This document shows, in pieces, positions 34,364 through 44,500 of a stretch of DNA of 64,000 bases. Both the position numbers and the translations under genes were made by a program. Source of the DNA: Anoplolepis gracilipes (taxonomy: Eukaryota; Arthropoda; Insecta; Hymenoptera; Formicidae); the NCBI RefSeq assembly GCF_047496725.1, contig NC_132982.1, positions 736,001-800,000 on the forward strand, in the 5' to 3' direction. Numbering within the stretch: position 1 is the stretch's first letter; the number at the start of each line of letters is the position of its first letter. The notes under the pieces were generated by a model. The model saw nothing but the letters and a program-made list of their open reading frames with translations. It did no database searches and was not told where the DNA came from.

Positions 34364-34512
34364 AAAGATATTTTTTTTGTATGTTACGTTTTTTTTTTTT
34401 CTAATATTAAATGTTATCTTATTATCTAATTATATCTAATACAGAGGAAAAAGGATGGGATAGATGATGAAGGTGGAAATAAGTAATATATATATATATA
34501 TAAGTTTAACAT

Positions 34513-34863
34513 AAATTTTATTGTTACATAGTTTTTGAGCATACTCGTTATTCCCACGTTTCTGTTGCGATCAATCTCCACGCCATTGAGTTCGTATCGA
34601 ATCTCATCAAACATGAATGCTACGCAATTATTTTGCAGTACCACATTAGATCCGTCAGTTGGATTTTTTATCTTCAATTCTCCCTCGATGTATAAGAAAC
34701 TCTCGTACGGTAATGTATACAGATCCTGTTGTTGTATGGGTATTCTTATCTCGTCACTGTGTCCGAACGTTGTGTTGGCGAATGGGTTGTATGCGTGAGT
34801 CTCAATCTTGACGATGCGATCGTCAAAGATCGGTTCGTCCGCGATGTTGAGAATGTCAGTCAT
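34513..34863 (-). pseudogene. MCP: Major capsid protein of the inner Maverick, truncated at the inverted repeat
   Basis: ATG at 34863. About 117 codons match the N-terminus of the outer major capsid gene (59711-60858): EPIFDDRIVKIETHAYNPFA, IRIPIQQQDLYTLPYESFLY and RYELNGVEIDRNRNVGI. This is the double-jelly-roll capsid protein of Polintons, by recognition of the family. After about residue 117 the frame runs into inverted-repeat sequence. More than two thirds of the protein is absent, so this element cannot supply its own capsid. Confidence 0.82.
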
Positions 34864-34866
34864 CGT

Positions 34867-35049
34867 TCAAATGTTTCGCACCGCGAATCCCAAAGATTGT
34901 AAAAACGCAACGTTTGATGCGTTCAATTTCTTTTTCTTAGCGCAAGATGATTGCGTATTAGCAAATCTCGATGTTGTTGTTGTTGTCGTCACGGGCGTCG
35001 TAAAAATTGTGTTGTCTCTCACGTCTTTCGATCCGTTCAGCACGAGCAT
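34867..35049 (-). CDS. Small conserved protein between minor and major capsid genes (60 codons)
   Basis: ATG at 35049, which lies seven bases after the minor capsid stop. The Thr-rich middle is variable, but the start (MLVLNGS...RDN) and end (AKKKKLNA...FLQSLGF.VR) are shared with the outer copy at 59524-59706. Conservation at both ends and the fixed place in the capsid cluster make this a real gene. Function unknown; a small virion component is plausible. Confidence 0.6.
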   Translation of the reverse strand: MLVLNGSKDVRDNTIFTTPVTTTTTTSRFANTQSSCAKKKKLNASNVAFLQSLGFAVRNI

Positions 35050-35055
35050 CACACG

Positions 35056-35811
35056 CTAATTTTGTCGCCGTCGTACATGCACTCTAATGGTGATCTCTTC
35101 TCCTCGAAAATCGAGTAATCGTCCTTCCTGATCGACAACGCGTAACGTTAAATCCGTAATGCTCCGTACGATGATCGGTAGGTAAATGATGTGCGCCGGT
35201 GTTTCCGATATCTTATATCCTGGTGGTACCCTCGGTGAAAATTCATGTATCGTATGAACGAGTTTACCGTTGTTGTACGCACCCGCGGTGACATTACATT
35301 CGACGCGGATAATGTTCACGTTGATAATGTTAATCGGCACGTCCGACTCGTACCATTTTCGCGGCTGCAGTATACGGTTCGAGAATCCTAGCAGCGATCC
35401 AATGTTGTTAGGCTTGCTAAAATTTATTCTGTAGGCGCATTTGATCTCGCTCCGCATCGTATTGTAATTAGCGCGGAGCACTATCGGCCATTCTCCAGCC
35501 TCGAAGTCATCGTCGTCAGTTTGTTTTTTATCACCATCACGAACTGCGTGTTGCGAACGTTTTCGTGAAATTGTTTTTTTTAAAAATTCATGTATCGCTT
35601 GCAGCTCGTACGATCCCTCGGGAATCGTAATTTCAGCATCGTCTTTGCCAAAGTAAAATTTATTATTCGAGGAATTCACGTTCGATATCGTGTGATAACT
35701 CTCAAAATCCGCTAGACCGAGTTCGTATTCACCATCGCTTAAATCTACGGTGGGCGAGTAATTTGCCGCGAGAACGCTGCTCTTCCCAGTCAGCGTGAAT
35801 GTCATAGACAT
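35056..35811 (-). CDS. mCP: Minor capsid protein (single jelly roll, penton type), intact
   Basis: About 251 codons from ATG 35811 (three codons inside a longer frame; chosen because the outer copy starts at the matching MSLTL). The protein begins with a TLTGKSSVLAA block, has DLSDGEYELGLADFESYHTI, KPNNIGSLLGFSNRILQPRKW and a basic end, RVHVRRRQN. I recognise it as the Polinton minor capsid protein that closes the five-fold vertices. It is intact here, whereas the outer copy has a nonsense codon in the PRKW motif. Confidence 0.78.
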   Translation of the reverse strand: MSMTFTLTGKSSVLAANYSPTVDLSDGEYELGLADFESYHTISNVNSSNNKFYFGKDDAEITIPEGSYELQAIHEFLKKTISRKRSQHAVRDGDKKQTDDDDFEAGEWPIVLRANYNTMRSEIKCAYRINFSKPNNIGSLLGFSNRILQPRKWYESDVPINIINVNIIRVECNVTAGAYNNGKLVHTIHEFSPRVPPGYKISETPAHIIYLPIIVRSITDLTLRVVDQEGRLLDFRGEEITIRVHVRRRQN

Positions 35812-35861
35812 GTTGACCAAACTGTTTAACGAATACTAAATTAAATAGCGGAATGTATGTC

Positions 35862-36370
35862 TTTAAATTCGCGTGCATCGACCGCTCGGAAAAACTGCAA
35901 GCACAATAGAGCGTATGACAAGGAGAGTACGACGTGGTGTAAGAAGGAAAGCGCTATAGACGTAGGACAAGGAGAGCATAATGGTGGGAAAAGGGCAACG
36001 CTATAGACGTAGCACAAGGAGAGTATGATGTGTAAGGAAAGGAGAGAGAGAGAGAGAGAGAGAGAGCAAAGGAAAAGGTTGCAGTAAAAGAAATATAAAC
36101 GTAACTTATTAAGATATTAAAAGTATTCTTGACACATTTCCAATAAACTATACATTTCGATTAAAAAATATATCAATGTAACATATTATTATTATTATTA
36201 TTATTATATAATATACAGGAAGAAGGATAGGATTTTATAAAGAAGATACATAGCGATATATATGTTTAATATATAATTTTTATTCAAAATGTGTTTTCAT
36301 ACATATAATGTGCATGTGTTAAAATTTAAATTCGCGTGCATCGACCGTTCGGAGAAACTGCAAGCACAAT
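35862..36370. repeat. Inverted-repeat-like fragment flanked by 46-bp direct repeats
   Basis: 35862-35907 and 36325-36370 are the same 46 bases with two differences; the second is the 3' end of the protease gene. Between them (35908-36324) lies GC-poor and purine-rich sequence like the Maverick inverted repeats: GACAAGGAGAGTACGACGTGG, AGGAAAGCGCTATAG, a GA run, an ATT run and an AAGAAGGATAGGATTTTATA stretch. No gene. Confidence 0.75.
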
Positions 36371-37339
36371 TGTCCGCAGATGCTTTGATTATAAGTTTGA
36401 TAGGATGTATGATTATAATCTATTTTTGACACATTTAAATATCGTATCAATTCATTCGGCGGGCGAAGATTGCCAAAACTGTCAAAATATATAGCGCGAT
36501 TCCCTCTCTTTGCATACGCTACCCAGTGAGTACCCGAGCCTTTAGCGTTATCCAAATTTATGATACCGCTCTCGTTTCGATATATACCACCGATCGGTAA
36601 TGAGTCACGCATAAAAACGCCTCTAAAATACGGAATGCGCATACATTTTGCTAGTTGCAGCAGTTGTACGTTGGTAGTTGCACCCTTTGGCATTTTTAGT
36701 GTCTCTTTGACGTTTTTTTTTTTTTCTTCTTCTTTCTCATTGAGATTCCTCGTCCGTATTTGTATGGCGCGAGATACAATCCGCGACCTTCCATGGCGCG
36801 ATTGTGACGTAGCATCTCTTGAAACTGACGTTGCGTAGATTTTCCGTCGTTTACCATCTTCGCTACACCAGCCGCTCCACCAATCAGAGATCCGAGAGCA
36901 CCCAACACTGGTAGAATCGGTAATACGCCTCCGCGTTTCGCTACCGGAAGTATTCGTTTTTTCGTAATCTTTTTCTTCGTCGACGACTTTTTCATCCCCA
37001 TACCCATTTTCGTCTTTGCTTTCATGACCGTCCAAACGGCCGTGGCGGCTGCTCTTTCGCCAAAATTCGAATCTTTCGCGGTAATACGTTCCCGCGCCCT
37101 CGCAGCTAGTATACTATCCGCTACGTGTCGTTCGCCGAGGTTGTTGCTTCGCGAGTAAGCTAAATCGTGTTCGCGACACGCGACGTCCAATGGGTTGATG
37201 CCTCGATCGCCTCTAACCAATCGTTCTTGTAAACGAGTTCCCGGTCCGCAAAACTGATATCCAGGAATATGTAATTCGATGGGAGTGCGTTTATCGCGCG
37301 ATTCAACAGACCACAGCCTCTTACGGTTTTCGCTGACAT
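36319..37339 (-). pseudogene. PLA2-like / pVI-like / adenovirus-type protease fusion of the inner Maverick, two frameshifts
   Basis: Collinear with the intact outer gene (57661-58677). ATG at 37339. A first frame change near 37280 falls before the phospholipase A2-like domain (RGDRGINPLDVACREHDLAYS near 37215-37155). Then come a basic stretch, the hydrophobic pVI-like segment (GGVLPILPVLGALGSLIGG near 36935-36880) and the site MEGRG at 36794-36780. A second frame change falls in a 13-T run near 36710-36725. The protease part (36680-36319) keeps GTHWVAY, YFDSFG and CGQLC. Homopolymer slippage is a likely cause of the second break. Confidence 0.8.
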
Positions 37340-37587
37340 TCGTAACAATCTTTTATCATCGGCGCTGGACCGTCAATGTGCGTTCGTTGCCACGGTCGAT
37401 TGTAATGTTCGAAACAGCGACGATAGGTCTGAACCTCCGAATCAGCCTTTATATATTCCGGAAGTTTGTCCCACAGACGTTCCACGTAACGACCAAACTG
37501 TTTCAATAAAATAATCTTCGGTATATATTGCAACTGTTCTGAGGTAAGGTTGAGAATATCACAGTCATCCGACAGTGAAAGAAACAT
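37321..37587 (-). CDS. Small conserved Maverick protein (about 88 codons)
   Basis: ATG at 37587; the end overlaps the start of the PLA2-protease gene by about 19 bases. LSDDCDILNLTSEQLQYIPKI, LKQFGRYVERLWDKLPEYI and a CYEC tail are seen. The outer copy (57413-57660) keeps these blocks with stops. It lies between the divergent ATPase and protease genes in both elements. No domain recognised. Confidence 0.6.
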   Translation of the reverse strand: MFLSLSDDCDILNLTSEQLQYIPKIILLKQFGRYVERLWDKLPEYIKADSEVQTYRRCFEHYNRPWQRTHIDGPAPMIKDCYECQRKP

Positions 37588-37687
37588 GTTTGACACTGAG
37601 CGGTTTCGATTTGATGCGCATCTATAAATAGGCTCTCCTCACCCTCCTCCTCCTCATAAAGTATCGTTAAGTCTGATTAGACAAGTC

Positions 37688-38377
37688 ATGCGATTCGTGC
37701 TACAACCAACGGTAATTAAAGTAACAAATTTTGACAATAGACTAATGCCTGAAAAAGAAATACACAAACATGGAAAAATGTTACCGAATACAATACGCGG
37801 TCTCATTTGCGGCCCTTCGAATTGCGGTAAAACTAACTTGTTGATAAGCTTGATAGAAAGTCCAAACGGCATACGCTTTGAAAATTTATACATATATTCA
37901 AAATCTCTTCAACAACCAAAATATCAATATTTGGAAAATTTACTATCATCGATAGATGAAATTGGTTACTTTACGTTCTCTAATAACAGCGATGTCATTT
38001 CATCGAGAGAGGCGCTTCCGAATTCGGTTTTTATCTTCGATAACGTGGCATGCGACAAGCAAGATACGATAAGAGAGTACTTCTCAATGGGTCGACACTC
38101 AAGCGTCGATTGTTTCTATCTCTGTCAAACGTATGCCAAGATACCCAAGCATCTTATACGCGACAATGCTAATCTGTTGATTTTATTTAAACAAGACGGT
38201 ACAAACTTGCGACATGTGTACAACGATCATGTAAATACTGATATGTCGTACGATGATTTTTGCGCGTTATGCCAAAAATGTTGGCAGCACAAGTATGGAT
38301 TTCTAGTAATTGACAAAGACAGTTCAATGAACAATGGACGTTACAGAAGAGGTTTTAATGAATTTGCGGTACCGTAA
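37688..38377 (+). CDS. A32-like packaging ATPase (FtsK/HerA superfamily), intact
   Basis: 229 residues. Walker A is GPSNCGKT at residues 42-49; Walker B is VFIFDNV at 114-120; a FYLCQTY sensor follows at 143-149. These are the hallmarks of the DNA-packaging ATPase shared by Polintons, virophages, poxviruses and giant viruses. It would drive the linear genome into the capsid. It is divergently arranged with the protease-capsid cluster and followed 54 bases later by the 361-codon gene on the same strand. The outer copy (56657-57345) is broken. Confidence 0.88.
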   Translation: MRFVLQPTVIKVTNFDNRLMPEKEIHKHGKMLPNTIRGLICGPSNCGKTNLLISLIESPNGIRFENLYIYSKSLQQPKYQYLENLLSSIDEIGYFTFSNNSDVISSREALPNSVFIFDNVACDKQDTIREYFSMGRHSSVDCFYLCQTYAKIPKHLIRDNANLLILFKQDGTNLRHVYNDHVNTDMSYDDFCALCQKCWQHKYGFLVIDKDSSMNNGRYRRGFNEFAVP

Positions 38378-38431
38378 AATGATCAGTTGCTATCGAAACA
38401 TTGACAGAGCAACGTCTACATAAAAAAAAAC

Positions 38432-39517
38432 ATGAGTGATCGTGAAAAGATTGCGCGAAAAATTGTACAGACGAGCGAGTCAATTCGCAAAAAATATCGC
38501 GCGTTAAAAACTGGTAAAATTGAGGAAGATGTAGCGTTGGAGAAACAGTTTAAACCGATTAGCGAGTCTCTAAAACAGCTTGTTCAAAATACCATCGATG
38601 TAGAATCCGACGTATCGAAAATCGAGCCGTTCGATATACTCGAAAAAGACCATGTGGAAAAGAAAATTATTAAAGTTAAAAAACGGCCAAGAATCTCATA
38701 TAATGATTTGAGCTCAAAGCAAAAACGATTAAACGTCTCATTAAATGATTTGCCGATAACTTCTACACCTAATCAAAGACGAACGATACCGGACACATCT
38801 ACTCAGATAGAAATTGCGCAACCGCGTCAATTATCGTACGAGCAACCACCCGTCGACGAAATTTTTGAAACCACACCCGATTCGTTGGTTACGACGGTAC
38901 AACGTGAATTGCAAACGTCCGCAGGTGTAAACATATTTCGAGAGCATTTAGGTCCACTCGGACAAAAATATATATTAACTGTTATGAATCAAGATAAAGA
39001 TAAAGCTATGGATTATGTGTACGGCATTAAGTTTTCTAACGATGGAATAATGCTCGGTGATAAACATTTTGACGTAGACAAAAATGATAATATAATTATC
39101 AATGAAGTAAAATATACGGGAACGCCTGGTCTCTATGAATTAATTTTCAAAAAAATCCCCGACGATGAAATATACACCGAAGATGATTTGCTTAAATATA
39201 AAAGTATATTATTAGCGACGAATGCGCATAAACGTGGGAACAAAGCACATAATCCAGTATTAGGGACTAAAGGATATAAGTATAAAAATGTAATTGCGCC
39301 GTTATTGTCTAGCAGAAAAGCTGGAAAGGGTATACTACCGCGCGCTATGACTCTAAACGACAATAAGATCGACTACGTGCATTGGAACGATCCAAACGAG
39401 TTGGTAGATCGTCTGCGATTACTGGATGCTTCGCGTCGAGCCGGTAACAATGCTCACGACAATGAAATCATGTCGATTATCGAAGAACTTCGCGAAGATG
39501 GTCTTATTATAAATTGA
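38432..39517 (+). CDS. Conserved Maverick protein of 361 residues, unknown function
   Basis: Starts MSDREKIARKI. Residues 1-60 are a charged, probably helical or coiled-coil region with SIRKKYRALKTGKIEED; a low-complexity polar linker follows to about 150. The C-terminal part holds HLGPLGQKYI, GIKFSNDGIMLGDKHFDVDK, YTGTPGLYELIFKKIPDD and ends with ASRRAGNNAHDNEIMSIIEE. Widely seen in insect mobile elements and, I think, filed under a domain of unknown function. The outer homologue is 55516-56601. It always sits between ATPase and integrase here; a virion role is possible but unproven. Confidence 0.75.
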   Translation: MSDREKIARKIVQTSESIRKKYRALKTGKIEEDVALEKQFKPISESLKQLVQNTIDVESDVSKIEPFDILEKDHVEKKIIKVKKRPRISYNDLSSKQKRLNVSLNDLPITSTPNQRRTIPDTSTQIEIAQPRQLSYEQPPVDEIFETTPDSLVTTVQRELQTSAGVNIFREHLGPLGQKYILTVMNQDKDKAMDYVYGIKFSNDGIMLGDKHFDVDKNDNIIINEVKYTGTPGLYELIFKKIPDDEIYTEDDLLKYKSILLATNAHKRGNKAHNPVLGTKGYKYKNVIAPLLSSRKAGKGILPRAMTLNDNKIDYVHWNDPNELVDRLRLLDASRRAGNNAHDNEIMSIIEELREDGLIIN

Positions 39518-39584
39518 ATGATGTATCGACAAAACTAATCAGTCGATCAGCGTCGCGTGACACTTTACGAAGCGTCGGAAAAAA

Positions 39585-39947
39585 ATGCCTATCAACAAAT
39601 TTGGCTTATTCGATTCAAGAAATGATGCAACCGGTACAAACGGCTCTTGGGATAGATTGGTAAAAAGTTATGTGCACGAAAACGCTCTGTGTCGCGTCGT
39701 TACAGACTTCGATGCGAGGTCGCGTAAGATTCGTCGTGTAGCGCAACCTGAGGCTGACACCGATGCCGTCAACAAATTGTACGTGCAGTCTTGCGTTAAA
39801 AGATTAATGAATCGACAGAAACAATCAGACGAGAAGCTTACTTCGCTTGAGAAGGACGTGCGAGCATTACAGATTGCGCTAAACAATCTTCAACGCGCGG
39901 CTAACGCTAACTCAGAGACGGCTATCAACCCGAATGAGCATCAGTGA
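39585..39947 (+). CDS. Short coiled-coil protein with a fibre-like motif (120 residues)
   Basis: Residues 49-67 (IRRVAQPEADTDAVNKLYV) look like the 'P..DAVNKxYV' motif that introduces the shaft of many phage tail fibres; a coiled coil follows (about 70-105). The outer copy (55117-55461) keeps the motif as PEDDNDAANKRYV and also has a coil after it. The known biology of that motif is trimeric fibres, so a receptor-binding or spike role is a reasonable guess, made only from the motif. Confidence 0.6.
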   Translation: MPINKFGLFDSRNDATGTNGSWDRLVKSYVHENALCRVVTDFDARSRKIRRVAQPEADTDAVNKLYVQSCVKRLMNRQKQSDEKLTSLEKDVRALQIALNNLQRAANANSETAINPNEHQ

Positions 39948-39949
39948 AC

Positions 39950-40400
39950 GGGTTAGGAGCGGCTATCGAACGGCTATCGAACAGCTACGAAGGATTATCG
40001 AACGGCTGCGAACAATTATCGAACCGCTACGAAGAATTACCGAACTGCTATCTAATATACTACAATGAGTGGCAGTGGTAGTGAACGACCTAGCAGCAGC
40101 AGCAGCAGCAACAACAGCCTCGAACGAGGCTATCAACATCTCAAGCAGGGCTGTGAACGAGGCTACGAACACGTTCTTCACGGCTACACTCAAGGTTACA
40201 AACAACTCAAGAACTCCTACGATCGTTCGAAAGACGTCTGTGAACGAGGCTACGAACGGATCAAAAGCGGCTACGAACGAGTCAAAAACGACTGTGAAAA
40301 AGGCTGCGAACGGATCAAGAACGATTTTCGAATGGGTGAAGGACGGCGGTGAACAACGCAAGAACGGATTAAGAACGGATCAGAAAACGTGAAAAAATAA
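39950..40400 (+). repeat. Degenerate tandem repeats with a possible 95-residue repeat protein (40065-40352)
   Basis: The tract is built of short units around GGCTACGAACG / GGCTATCGAACG. From ATG 40065 one frame gives a protein of 11- and 7-residue repeats (ERGYERIKSGY, ERVKNDC). Another frame from 40069 is also open, so coding is not certain. The outer Maverick has nothing between the coiled-coil gene and integrase, so the tract is unique to the inner copy. Confidence 0.45.
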
Positions 40401-40458
40401 AAAAAACATAGAAAAAACGGAACTTAAAGAACGGCTCTTAAAGGACGATAAACGAAAA

Positions 40459-41448
40459 ATGAGTGATAAAAAAGCAAACAACAAACAACCATCGAGAAAA
40501 ACTGGCAAAGCAAAGAATCAACATAGTTTGGAGAGACGGCAGTTGGTAAACGAGCTGCACGCGCCAGCGAGAAAAAATTTTCCCCGAAGACACGTCATAG
40601 TGCGGGGATACGATGATCTGTGGCAAGCCGACATCGTCGAGATGCGTCCGTATGCTCGAGTCAACAAGGGATACAATTACATACTCACTGTTATCGATGT
40701 GTTGAGCAAGTATGCGTGGGTCGTACCGCTCAAGAGTAAAGGTGGAAACGAGACGGCCGATGCGATTGCGGAGATAATTCGAGACGATGCGAGATGCCCG
40801 AAAAATTTTCAAACCGATCAAGGAAAAGAATTTTACAATGCAAATGTACAAAACCTCATGAAGAAACACGATATTAATCATTATTCGACATATTCCGTCA
40901 TGAAAGCCTCGATCGTGGAACGCTTCAATCGTACTTTGAAGAATAAAATGTGGAAAATGTTTACGCTCAATGGAAACTACAAGTGGATCGACGAACTATC
41001 GAGACTCGTTGAAGAGTACAACACGCAAAAACATCGCACTATCGGTATGAGACCTGTCGATGTTACTCCAGCCGTCGCGGAGAAACTTTTACATACGGTG
41101 TACAGCAACGTAAAGATTGCGGCGCCGGCGAAATTTAAAATAGGCGATTCGGTGCGCGTGAGTAAATTCAAGACTTTATTCGAAAAAGGCTACACACCAA
41201 ATTGGACCACCGAAGTGTTCGAAATTGTTAAGATACAGAAAACTAATCCCGTGACATATATATTAAAAGATTCGCGCGGAAATCCCGTTGCCGGTGGATT
41301 TTACGAATACGAACTGCAACGCGTTGCTAATCCCGATATATATCTTGTGGAAAAGATATTGAGGAAGAGAGGGGATGAAGTTTTTGTGAAATGGTTGGGA
41401 TTCGATAGTTCACGGAATTCTTGGATTCATAAAAATAATGTATTGTAA
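40459..41448 (+). CDS. INT: Retroviral-type (rve) integrase with C-terminal chromodomain, intact
   Basis: 329 residues. The catalytic acids are D58 (WQADIVEM), D120 (FQTDQGKEF) and E154 (ASIVERFN), spacing of the DD35E type. YNTQKHRTIGMRPVDVTP ends the core and a chromodomain-like YLVEKILRKRGDEVFVKWLG block begins near residue 297. It would insert the linear element with a 6-bp stagger, which agrees with the ACAATG duplication. All catalytic residues are kept, unlike the outer copy. Confidence 0.92.
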   Translation: MSDKKANNKQPSRKTGKAKNQHSLERRQLVNELHAPARKNFPRRHVIVRGYDDLWQADIVEMRPYARVNKGYNYILTVIDVLSKYAWVVPLKSKGGNETADAIAEIIRDDARCPKNFQTDQGKEFYNANVQNLMKKHDINHYSTYSVMKASIVERFNRTLKNKMWKMFTLNGNYKWIDELSRLVEEYNTQKHRTIGMRPVDVTPAVAEKLLHTVYSNVKIAAPAKFKIGDSVRVSKFKTLFEKGYTPNWTTEVFEIVKIQKTNPVTYILKDSRGNPVAGGFYEYELQRVANPDIYLVEKILRKRGDEVFVKWLGFDSSRNSWIHKNNVL

Positions 41449-41524
41449 AAATATAACAAATATTATATAAAGTTTACATATATAAATATATATAATATTC
41501 AAATATATACACTTTTTTTCTTTT

Positions 41525-44500
41525 TTACAACGGTATTCTGTAATGCCCCCATGGTAGCGTATCGATACTTTTAGGTATTATATACCGTTTATCATCGTGT
41601 GGACTTAGAGCAATTTTTTTCTGCCGCATGGTATATACTTTATGCATTTTTGATCTTATAGTCGATTGCTGTCGCGTCATTTCAATTCCTTCGTTCAAAC
41701 ATTGCATGTAATCGTCAAATGTTATCGTTTTCGCGACGACGCTATTCTTGACACCTTTTACCTTTTTCGTATCCTTTTTACCATCTATTTTTAGCGCGTA
41801 CATTTTTGCTCTAAGCCCGACAAATTCTGTCATTATCATACCGTTGTTTTCATCCTTCATCAGACCCGGTACCTTTTTATTCACGAGCGGTATACCGTAC
41901 GCATTGTCTATCGCATAGTCGCTCGTGTCGAACTTGTCGATGTCGCGCTTCATATTCTCGTACACGTCTTCGCACTCAATGTGATATATGAGACTATCCG
42001 TGTCGGTGTACATGACTTTACATTTTTCTCTATACATTGGAATCATGTAATCGTGATGAAATTCGTACAAACACATCTTGGATACATCAAGTATACACAT
42101 ACCTACATAGATTGGTTTGTAAAACTTCACCTCGAGTCTACGCAATTCCACAGCGATTAAATTTTCCGAAAAAATGCTCCTGCTATGAAAATTTGGTTTC
42201 GCGATCATCGCCTCTGCGCCGTACCTATCGTTTCATTTTGTTATAAGTTTTACATCTACGCGATTGCGCACATTTTCCATCGTTTTGCCGAAAACTGCAT
42301 TATTCATTAATTTGTATAAATTCTTTTCAAAATCATTTTTAGCCATTGTTCTAAATTGCGTGTTTAATTCAATATATGTACGTAACCATGGAGATTGCGC
42401 GAATTGTAATATGCGATGAATTTTTGTAACGCGAAGACCGTGTCGCGTACATTGCTGCAGATTGCGGTAGTGTATTACGTATCGTTTCTTATCGTATAAG
42501 GTCGCGAGCAACTTGTTCTCTCTCTTGCCGGGTGGTTTGTCACGCGTCGGACAAAACGGTAAGTCAGTATGCGCGTCGTGAAGATGTTGCGGGTACTCGA
42601 GATCGACTTCGAGGATATAGCCTGTAGGCGAATCGGACGCGATCGATGATAGATCAAAATTGCATATATTGTCGACCCATTGAAAACTAGCGTAAGGCAA
42701 AGGTTGACACATTGCCCATCCGTATAAATTATTTACATCGAAATACATTAGATACGATGACGGTTTCAATGGGTCGTATGACTGCATGTACTTGTTATTA
42801 GCATGCGCGTATCTGTTGGAACATTGACTCAAACCACCGCGTATACCTCGTTCTATAAACATTACCATATCGATGTCAGTGAGCAATTCAAACTTAATAT
42901 TTGTATGCTTCAACATGGCATCCCACGTGTATCCGGGCAGAGTATAATAATGCGCAGGGTCGAGCCCGTAACTCTTGATACAATTGTCACAAAAATTTTC
43001 AAAAACATCTGCTAACAACAAAACATCGATTTTTAAATACAGATCGCTATATTCGCCTAGCGTTCGAATGGAGAATCGCTTCCACACAATCTCAGCGTGC
43101 GCGTAATCGCTCTCGGATACTGTGTTACCTGTCAAGGAACTGTAAAATAATTCGCGCGGAGGTAAACATGTATCGTGCAATTTATCTACACAATCGATAT
43201 ATTCGTACGGAAAGACGCCTTTACGCGTTAACAGATCAAAGTCTTCTACCCGCAAATTTTGATATTCAGATTGTAAAATTTTTAATTTATCTTTACTGAG
43301 AAAAGATGCTAATTTGTTGAGACTTGTTGTGAGAAATTTAAAAGAATCGATGAAACGTAATTTAATGTGATTTCGCCAATTGTCTTCCGTAAGTTTAACA
43401 TCTTTCGTAAATGAAACGTATTTTTCTTTAGTTATCGGAAGTAGATCGATTCTTCCTTCGAACGCTGTGGCTATTTCCTCGATTATAAAATGTGAATCGT
43501 AACCGGATAAATTGTGGAAAATAATTGGAATATAAAAGGATTCCTTATAATTTAGATTGCAATTTGAATGCGCGGGACCTCTGTACCGCCCAGTGAGGTG
43601 GCAATGATCGTGTACGCGCGTATCGTCTTCCACGAATCGTTTCTCACATATGTGACATTGAGTAGCGCTGTTAAACTTTTCCAATTCTTCACGCGTCAAA
43701 TTTATCATGGGAAGATTTGTAGATAAAATTGTTTTCACGCTCGTTGCTAAATTTTTTAATTCTTCAGCAAACTATGCGACGCAATTGGCTTCGCGACGAG
43801 AATGATACGCGGACAACGAATTATCGTACGAGCAATGTACATAATAAGCGATACTAAACACTTGATGATGCTGGTATAAATTTTTTTCTGCTTCTTCTTC
43901 TTTGTACGTCTTTCTCAAAACACATTCCAGGTCGGCATACACGACGAAAGGAACCTGCTCCTTCCTGTTATAGTTGTTAAAAGCGAGCCACTTATCCTTA
44001 TCGCTCGGTAATCGGATAGCGCAGTCGTTCATCTTCCCGCAGTCTACAGTATGTGACTGTAGTTTCTCATTCGAATAAAAATAATGTAGACATCTATAAA
44101 AAAGAAATAATAATTATATATATATTTTAACATTTATAAAAATAGAAATAATAATTATATATTTATTTTGAAAAAAATCAATAATATTAAATATACATAC
44201 CGATCACAGATATATTTTTGTCCATTGTGTTTATTGAGTTGCGAACTCACGAGTCGCGATAAATTCTTGATCCACGCGAAATGTCCGATATCTTGCGCAT
44301 CTTGAATGTAGAGCAAATTGGCGTGCTTGTCCCTCTTTTGCTCCGAAAGACGAATAGGAACAATATTTTCGTTTTCGATGGTATACACATTGATTGAAAT
44401 ATTGTTGTTAATTTCAAACTTTTTAATTTGATTAAGAGTCACTGGAAACTCAATGTCTCGAAGATTTAGCACATCCGTGTAACGCGGGTACGATAATTCT

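Larger units (their letters stand above)
33394..34520 (+). repeat. Left terminal inverted repeat of the inner Maverick
   Basis: Inverted match to 48140-49198. Contents inward: AT-rich end, G-rich tracts (33432-33660), eight units of a 36-bp minisatellite (33795-34088), purine-rich stretch, the 35-bp block (34329-34363) and a TA run. The inner edge lies inside the major capsid reading frame. Confidence 0.92.

Noticed and set aside
39963..40361. 132-codon Val/Phe/Ala-rich minus-strand frame
   Set aside because: Shadow of the repeat tract on the other strand; neighbours on both sides are plus-strand genes.
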